A stretch of 39,793 nt of DNA from JBFGJY01 sp041576975 (GTDB lineage Bacteria; Pseudomonadota; Gammaproteobacteria; UBA4575): the NCBI GenBank assembly GCA_041576975.1, contig JBFGJY010000018.1, positions 1 through 39,793 of the forward strand, given 5' to 3'. Each line of letters starts with the position of its first letter. Position 1 is the first letter of the stretch. Below the pieces are notes generated by a model. It worked only from the letters and a program-made list of their open reading frames with translations, was not told the DNA's origin and did not search any database. The position numbers and the translations under genes were made by a program. Shown piece after piece: positions 34,761-39,793 of this stretch.

Positions 34761-35225
34761 CTAATTGCTTGAACGAATAAATTTATTCAAATTATAAGTT
34801 GCTAAGCATTGATCATCATTAGTCATATTTTTTGCTAGATTTCGATACACATCTGGTAGTTGTCTAGGATTAATAATTTTAACTTCTGAATCATCATATT
34901 GCCTCACATACGTATTAGGGCACACTACTACATCATAAATTGAAATATTTTTTTCGAACTCTGTTGTATAAAATTATGCAGCATTGTGCGTGTTTTTTTA
35001 TATATTCTACAGAGTTTCTATCAATTGCATAGCCGTTAAGGGTTAATTTTTAATTTTTATATTCAATATTCGCTTCGCCATTTTCTGGTGGTGGTAAAAA
35101 AATTACATCGACAAGCAATAAACCAAATTTGCACATATTATGTACTTGCGTAAATATTCACTAATTTTTATACCGCGAAATACTCGTAATTTGATATCAG
35201 TAGAAATATTCTAAATGTATTCGGA
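34761..35225 (-). pseudogene. Decayed unknown gene on the minus strand
   Basis: Protein-like segments lie end to end in shifting frames. They are NISTDIKLRVFRGIKISEYL (about 35146-35205), LLLVDVIFLPPPENGEANIE (about 35055-35130), KLTLNGYAIDRNSVEYIKK after an in-frame TAA, and NISIYDVVVCPNTYVRQYDD with VKIINPRQLPDVYRNLAKN, ending in TAG at 34761-34763. At least two frameshifts and one stop separate them, so no intact protein can be made. I do not recognise the family. The order and density of readable segments are better explained by a decayed gene than by chance. Confidence 0.5.
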
Positions 35226-35278
35226 TACCAGCCTCTCTCCTTGCTTGCCATAATGCAAAAAACCTAATTCTTAGAGAA

Positions 35279-35303
35279 ATTGTCTATTTTTTAAATAGAC
35301 AAT
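35279..35303. repeat. Perfect 11-bp inverted repeat with a TTT loop
   Basis: ATTGTCTATTT (35279-35289) and AAATAGACAAT (35293-35303) are exact complements around TTT. There is no flanking T-run. It lies near the upstream end of the decayed gene and could be a remnant terminator or element end. Confidence 0.55.
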
Positions 35304-35683
35304 CACTACTGAAATTATGAACAGCACAAACATTATCAATGGCACCGGGGGCAATTCTTCAAACCATCGATATCATTCAAGCAAAATGAATACGAATTAT
35401 ATACGAATTATTAAATAATAGGTTGGAAACTGGTCACTCAGCTTTGTTTGAATAGTATGGTCTATAATTTGGCTATCGTTACTGGATATCTTTTGACTCG
35501 ATGTATTCGAAACATCCACATTTGCTTTCGCCATACCTGCACCATTCTATTATCTACACCATTAATTTATGGCGTAATTCATAGCGTTAAGTTTTTACAT
35601 ACGATATCACTAGGTTTTTTCAGACCAGCGACAATAAGATATGTCAATTTTTGTAAACTAGGTAGGATATTAAATTATTGCTT
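35304..35683. other. Gene-poor stretch with possible coding remnants
   Basis: No intact gene was found. The minus strand holds a 45-codon frame (35397-35534) starting MAKANVDVSNTSSQKIS and, in another frame near 35335, a fragment reading DGLKNCPRCH before a stop. These may be leftovers of the same decay as the neighbouring pseudogene. A plus-strand frame that runs into the Sel1-like gene on the opposite strand looks like a shadow. Confidence 0.3.
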
Positions 35684-36547
35684 TTATCGCATTACTGTAA
35701 TCGATGACCGATCAAAGATATCTGTATACTCTTTCATGAATTGTTCCGCCAGAGATTCAGCTTCACTTAACTCAAATGAATTCATATTGACAGCTCGGTT
35801 ATCACGACGTTCGCTACCAAATGGAGGGTTCTGAGCCACTGCTGTTGCGGCCCACGCATAGGCATGTACCTTGTTAGGCGTGACACCTATTCCTCTGTTG
35901 TAAACCTCACTAAGAGCAAATTGTGCCGGCATATGACCTTCTCTTGCTGCATTCAAAAGACGGACATAAATTTCGGTGTTGAAATCCAGTTCATGCTGTT
36001 TTGCGTAGACCTCGTTTTTTACAGCTTCAGCACCTTTGTCGAGTTCGTCACTCGTAAGTTTCTCATCTCTATCTACACTATTTTTAAAAATGTCTAGCGC
36101 TTGTGTTGCTATATGCTCTTTTGTAAGTTTATTTTCACTTAAATCCTTCGCATATATTAAAACGGCCAATGCATAGCTTGCTTGTCTACTTCCAAGTTCT
36201 GCCGCTTGTTGCATTAATTTATATGCGATTATATAAGTGTCATCTAAAACAAAAGTGTTTGTTTGATTTTCTTCAAATATACGTCCATTATCAACTTCAA
36301 TCTCACATCCTGCACAAAAATAACAGACACTAGTTTGATAAAGCCTTTCTGCAGTATCTAGCGCATCATCAGGATAATTGTTAACTTCTGCGACACATTG
36401 CTCAATGACCTTCATATTTGAGATTTGAGTAATATTGGATAGAACATTTTCAGCTGCAGAAACTAACGCTGAAGAGCAAATATAAATACTAAATAACAAA
36501 AGTGATTTTGTTATGATTTTTTGTATAGTCGCACAAAGTAAATCCAT
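35684..36547 (-). CDS. Exported Sel1-repeat-like protein
   Basis: The 287-residue protein has a signal peptide (KSLLLFSIYICSSALVSAAE, about residues 13-32) and a mostly helical mature part. Sel1/TPR-like helices are seen in YKLMQQAAELGSRQASYALA near 108-127 and in NAAREGHMPAQFALSEVYNR near 198-217, followed by GIGVTPNKVHAYAWAATA, a classic Sel1 ending. Cysteines in VCYFCAGCEIE suggest disulfides. Sel1 proteins in the periplasm act as adaptors; a partner cannot be named. It is flanked by gaps and appears monocistronic. Confidence 0.78.
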   Translation of the reverse strand: MDLLCATIQKIITKSLLLFSIYICSSALVSAAENVLSNITQISNMKVIEQCVAEVNNYPDDALDTAERLYQTSVCYFCAGCEIEVDNGRIFEENQTNTFVLDDTYIIAYKLMQQAAELGSRQASYALAVLIYAKDLSENKLTKEHIATQALDIFKNSVDRDEKLTSDELDKGAEAVKNEVYAKQHELDFNTEIYVRLLNAAREGHMPAQFALSEVYNRGIGVTPNKVHAYAWAATAVAQNPPFGSERRDNRAVNMNSFELSEAESLAEQFMKEYTDIFDRSSITVMR

Positions 36548-36769
36548 AGTGCGCCCCCAAAATTACAAACAACGGGTGGGGCACTATATCAAGTCATTAG
36601 CTACTTACTGCAGTGTTTGAAGATAGACGGAATAATTTATGGAATAGAAGGATGTAGTTTAGAACAGACTACGCGCATAACAAGTCATATACTCATATAA
36701 CGCACTGAGAACTTTATATTATTACGACCCTATATCTAATGATAACAAGTTTAGATTCTCGAATTTAAA

Positions 36770-37429
36770 TTAAACTCCAGCCTCTTGTATGAATCGATCC
36801 GCTTCGGCGATAGAAGCTTCCAACTCTTTAATTAACTTATCAGTATCAGCCTCTACTTGTACTAATTCGCCACGCAGCGATGCAATCGCCTTAGCATTAA
36901 GATTATGCTTTAGAAATAATACTTGGTCTCTAAACGGCTTTAAAACCGGCTCAATGCGAGCTTCAGCGCGCCGCATTGCCATAATTAATTGCACATATCG
37001 CTCTTTTGTATCAATAAGTTGTAGCTCACTCTTCCTGCGTAGATCTACGCTATCATATTGACCCAATTCTTGCTCCCATTCTTTGAATAAGGCTTTAGAT
37101 ACATCTTCGACTTTATTTATTCTTTTTTTGACCTCCTGTGCTCGTGCCTCGCTTTTTTGCAGCTCCTTATCAAGCATTTTATAGGTTTCCTCCAGATTAC
37201 CGCCATCAATATTGACCACCGAGCTAAATTCTTCTAATGCAGATTGAAACTGGTCTCTTGCCGCCTCTTGGGATTGCTTTGCATCTTGAACACGATCTAT
37301 CAAAATATCGCGTTTATGAAAACCCGCTTTTTCTAATGCACTATAGTATGCTTGAGAACAAGCTGATAAATATATTAGCGCAAATATAACTAGAAACAGC
37401 TTAAGGGAAGGTATTTGTAAGTGTTTCAT
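36770..37429 (-). CDS. DUF2959 family lipoprotein
   Basis: The 219-residue protein matches DUF2959: a lipobox LSAC at residues 21-24, then YYSALEKAGFHKRDILIDRV and long heptad-like helices (VQDAKQSQEAARDQFQSAL and others) to the end. The predicted coiled-coil lipoprotein would be anchored in a membrane. Function of the family is not established. The gene is single, with AT-rich gaps on both sides. Confidence 0.92.
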   Translation of the reverse strand: MKHLQIPSLKLFLVIFALIYLSACSQAYYSALEKAGFHKRDILIDRVQDAKQSQEAARDQFQSALEEFSSVVNIDGGNLEETYKMLDKELQKSEARAQEVKKRINKVEDVSKALFKEWEQELGQYDSVDLRRKSELQLIDTKERYVQLIMAMRRAEARIEPVLKPFRDQVLFLKHNLNAKAIASLRGELVQVEADTDKLIKELEASIAEADRFIQEAGV

Positions 37430-37573
37430 TTTTTACAAATCAAACTTTTCATCATTTTTTTCAAATTATTACATGCTAAAGTTTACGGATTTCATACAAA
37501 TATCTAAGTAGTATTAAACTTTAATTAAAAACAATAGTCTATTAAGCTACTTTAAAATATCTTGCTCTAAATA

Positions 37574-38053
37574 ATGTTGGCTAGCAATAATAATTTATTA
37601 TCTCCCAGTTTGGTAATCAGTATTCGTTACCCCTTATACAAACATTTTGCTATTGTGAGTGATCGCTCTATTGATGGGAAACCTAATCTAATCTCTCTTT
37701 CGTACCGAGCGGGTGCTGTTTTAGAAGAACCCTGGGACACCGTAGTCGGCAAATATCCTATCGAATTGAGTTCGATACGAGGTGGCGATAGTGCCGAGGT
37801 TGTACTAAAACGTGCACGTAATTATCTAAATAGTGAAATTAACTATAATTTACTAACATTTAATTGCGAACACTTTGTACGTCTAGTGCATGGCTTACCT
37901 GCTGAAAGTAGACAAGTAAAACGTGCCTTATATGGTGCGATGATTGGTACGGCCACATGTCTACTATTACCTAAAATTACAATCGCGCGTTTTGCTTTAC
38001 TTGCCTCTGCTGGTGCAATTACTTCTTTAAAAAGTTCTTTACATAAATTTTAA
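37574..38053 (+). CDS. LRAT-domain protein (NlpC/P60-like thiol fold)
   Basis: The 159-residue protein resembles LRAT-domain (lecithin-retinol-acyltransferase-like) proteins. The likely catalytic histidine is H24 in YKHFAIVSD, and the nucleophile is C98 in the signature NCEHFVRLVHG; VVLKRARNYL lies between them. After the domain comes a hydrophobic C-terminal stretch (GAMIGTATCLLLPKI, then IARFALLASAGAI) that could be a membrane anchor, as in eukaryotic relatives. Bacterial members have no settled role. They may be acyltransferases, lipases or deamidases. Start ATG at 37574 has no clear Shine-Dalgarno sequence. Confidence 0.8.
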   Translation: MLASNNNLLSPSLVISIRYPLYKHFAIVSDRSIDGKPNLISLSYRAGAVLEEPWDTVVGKYPIELSSIRGGDSAEVVLKRARNYLNSEINYNLLTFNCEHFVRLVHGLPAESRQVKRALYGAMIGTATCLLLPKITIARFALLASAGAITSLKSSLHKF

Positions 38054-38137
38054 AATAGTCACAATTCGCGCATCTTGTACAGGACATAATTTATAGTAAA
38101 TTAATATTTTTTAATCTAGCTATTTTTTAATGTTTTA

Positions 38138-39586
38138 ATGCTCTTATGTCTCGTGGTCTCTTTTTGGTTTCGCCTAGATTTACGCATTGCGGACAATCCT
38201 GCACTTATTACAGCAGTTAATGAATGCGATAAACTTGCTGTAGTTTTCATATTAGATAAACATGAAAATAATCAGTGGCCAATTGGAAGTGCCTGTAAGT
38301 GGTGGTTGCACTATAGTTTATTATCGCTTCATAATGACTTACGCGCCCGTGGATGTGATTTACAATTTTTAATTGGTGATCCTGAAATATTATTATTTGA
38401 GGTATGTGAAAGATTCAAAATTGATAATGTATATTGGAATCGTCTTTATGAACCAAATTCCATTGCGCGAGATAAACATATAAAGAATCAGCTTTCTTCC
38501 AATGGTATAAAAATAAAAAGCTTTAATGCTAGCTTACTATATGAACATTGGGACGCGCTTAAAGAAGATGGCACACCTTATCGCGTATTTACTCCTTACT
38601 GGAAAATGATGCAAAAACGTGGTTTGCAACTCCATATCAATAAAGACATTAAAAAATTTCCTACTCCAATAAAAATAACCTCAGAAAATCTTGATTTATT
38701 CGACTTATTACCTAAAATAAATTGGGCAAATCAATTTGAAAATAAGTGGGAACCTGGTGAGAAAGGTGCAAAAAATCAATTAACAAAGTTCATTAAATCT
38801 GGATTATCGAACTATAAGAATGGACGAGACTTACCAGCTCAGCCCTATACGTCAAAGCTATCACCTCACTTGCATTTCGGTGAAATTAGCAGTCGACAAA
38901 TAATCAAACGTTTACTTGAGCGTGGACACAAAAATATTAAATATGAAAAACTGTATAAGCAATTTGAACCTTTTATACGTCAGCTTGTATGGCGAGAGTT
39001 CGCGTATAATTTATTATTTCATTTTCCTAAAACATCTACTGAGCCATTGAATACAAAATTTTCGCGATTCCCCTGGGCGAAGAAATACCAAAAACATCTG
39101 CTAGCTTGGCAAAAAGGAAGAACTGGCATTCCGCTTGTGGACGCTGGTATGCGTGAACTGTGGGTTACTGGCTGGATGCACAATCGTGTACGTATGATTG
39201 TAGGATCACTTTTAACAAAAAATCTATTGATACCTTGGCAAGAGGGTGCTAGATGGTTTTGGGACACTTTAGTAGATGCAGATCTTGCAAATAATACATT
39301 AGGCTGGCAATGGATTGCAGGCTGTGGTGCCGATGCCGCGCCCTATTATCGAATATTTAACCCTGTTTTACAGAGTAAAAAATTTGATCCCGAGGGACTA
39401 TACATTCGCAGATGGGTGCCTGAATTAAATAAACTACCATCAAATTTAATCCATGCTCCTTGGGAAGCATCAGATTCTGAGCTTGCTAATATGGGAATTG
39501 TGCTTGGTAATCATTATCCAAAGCCGATTGTAGATCTTAAAACAAGCCGCACAAACGCATTGGAAGCCTATGAAAAAGTCAAGTAA
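38138..39586 (+). CDS. phr: Deoxyribodipyrimidine photolyase / cryptochrome family
   Basis: DNA photolyase reverts cyclobutane pyrimidine dimers using FAD and blue light. The 482-residue protein has the antenna domain starting SFWFRLDLRIADNPAL and the FAD-binding domain. Family landmarks are KLSPHLHFGEIS near 248, FIRQLVWREFAYNLL near 280, TGIPLVDAGMRELWVTGWMH near 334 and LVDADLANNTLGWQWIAGCG near 385. These fit class I CPD photolyases. The start at 38138 adds a hydrophobic LLCLV before the usual strand. The stop is three bases from the stop of the next, oppositely oriented gene. Confidence 0.94.
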   Translation: MLLCLVVSFWFRLDLRIADNPALITAVNECDKLAVVFILDKHENNQWPIGSACKWWLHYSLLSLHNDLRARGCDLQFLIGDPEILLFEVCERFKIDNVYWNRLYEPNSIARDKHIKNQLSSNGIKIKSFNASLLYEHWDALKEDGTPYRVFTPYWKMMQKRGLQLHINKDIKKFPTPIKITSENLDLFDLLPKINWANQFENKWEPGEKGAKNQLTKFIKSGLSNYKNGRDLPAQPYTSKLSPHLHFGEISSRQIIKRLLERGHKNIKYEKLYKQFEPFIRQLVWREFAYNLLFHFPKTSTEPLNTKFSRFPWAKKYQKHLLAWQKGRTGIPLVDAGMRELWVTGWMHNRVRMIVGSLLTKNLLIPWQEGARWFWDTLVDADLANNTLGWQWIAGCGADAAPYYRIFNPVLQSKKFDPEGLYIRRWVPELNKLPSNLIHAPWEASDSELANMGIVLGNHYPKPIVDLKTSRTNALEAYEKVK

Positions 39587-39589
39587 TAC

Positions 39590-39781
39590 TTAGTACGTAT
39601 TAATAGAGATACCTTCAACTCGTATTAAGTGTGATAAGGCCTCTTCTAACATCGAACGTGCTTGTGCAGTCGTTGCATGCAAATAGGCGTGCAAGGCAGC
39701 GTCTTCCGTATTTTCGTTTTCACACTCCGCACTATAAATTTCAAAAGCAACTAAATTCCTCACCAAATCTGTAATGTGCAT
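39590..39781 (-). CDS. Hypothetical protein at the right edge, possibly partial
   Basis: The frame encodes at least 63 residues from the ATG at 39781 and stays open upstream to the window end (codons for CECP precede the methionine), so the true start may lie outside. The product is helical and acidic (FEIYSAECENENTEDAALHA, then ARSMLEEALSHLIRVEGI). No family is recognised. It converges on the photolyase gene with three bases between the stops. Confidence 0.5.
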   Translation of the reverse strand: MHITDLVRNLVAFEIYSAECENENTEDAALHAYLHATTAQARSMLEEALSHLIRVEGISINTY

Positions 39782-39793
39782 GGGACATTCGCA

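Noticed and set aside
35448..35834. Plus-strand open frame of 128 codons
   Set aside because: It overlaps the 3' end of the Sel1-like gene on the opposite strand and has odd composition without recognisable features, so it is most likely a shadow.
1..39793. tRNA or rRNA genes
   Set aside because: No cloverleaf with a GTTCRANNC-type T-arm plus matching acceptor stem, and no rRNA-like stretch, was seen on either strand by eye.

Overview
The window looks like chromosomal DNA of an AT-rich gammaproteobacterium. The pointers are families that are common there: DUF1244, DUF2959, a DUF3379-type anti-sigma protein with its ECF sigma factor, rhombosortase, a PA0069-type radical SAM protein, an MFS-PlsC fusion and a fadB-fadA pair. 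The dense packing, short gaps and frequent TTG/GTG starts fit a free-living aquatic organism, but this is inference. No rRNA, tRNA, CRISPR array, transposase or prophage gene was recognised.

Layout. 1-3340: molybdenum-cofactor genes (moeB-like, mobA, mobB) with DUF1244 and a truncated secreted protein at the left edge. 3600-6700: citrate synthase, converging on an alpha/beta-hydrolase acyltransferase of the MetX family that resembles the serine O-succinyltransferase branch, then DsbB. 6700-10800: a lipoprotein-like protein, a Mug-type glycosylase, a TPR membrane protein and an SSS-family sodium:solute symporter. 10860-15840: a glyoxalase-II-like hydrolase, a radical SAM gene split by an in-frame TAA, a CbiX-type chelatase, PilZ, rhombosortase and an exported MsrB. 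15950-21620: fatty acid beta-oxidation (fadB-fadA), a GlcG/HbpS-type protein and ATP sulfurylase (sat). 21680-26020: DUF3379 anti-sigma protein, ECF sigma factor, an M23 peptidase and several small unknown proteins. 26030-28930: a multi-PAS GGDEF-EAL protein. 29250-32130: DUF1326 and DUF2182 transcribed divergently, a 2Fe-2S ferredoxin and a decayed DUF4396-like gene. 32140-39780: an MFS-PlsC phospholipid acyltransferase fusion, unknown proteins, a decayed unknown gene, a Sel1-like protein, DUF2959, a bacterial LRAT-domain protein and a DNA photolyase.

Themes. Sulfur metabolism recurs: ATP sulfurylase, the MetX/SST-like acyltransferase, a single-domain sirohydrochlorin-type chelatase and MoCo synthesis. 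Envelope thiol and redox care is represented by DsbB and the exported MsrB. Cyclic-di-GMP signalling is represented by GGDEF-EAL and PilZ. The 29-32 kb block combines Cys/His-rich DUF1326 and DUF2182 proteins, a ferredoxin and DUF4396, and suggests metal or redox handling.

The strongest unexplained signals are four features. (1) A four-copy ~51-bp degenerate tandem repeat (30882-31084) whose first copy is the 3' end of the DUF2182 gene. (2) An in-frame TAA inside an otherwise intact radical SAM gene (12063-12065). (3) A multiply frameshifted DUF4396-like gene. (4) A decayed unknown gene in the 950-bp gap at 34730-35683. All calls come from reading the sequence and from family knowledge; no search was run.
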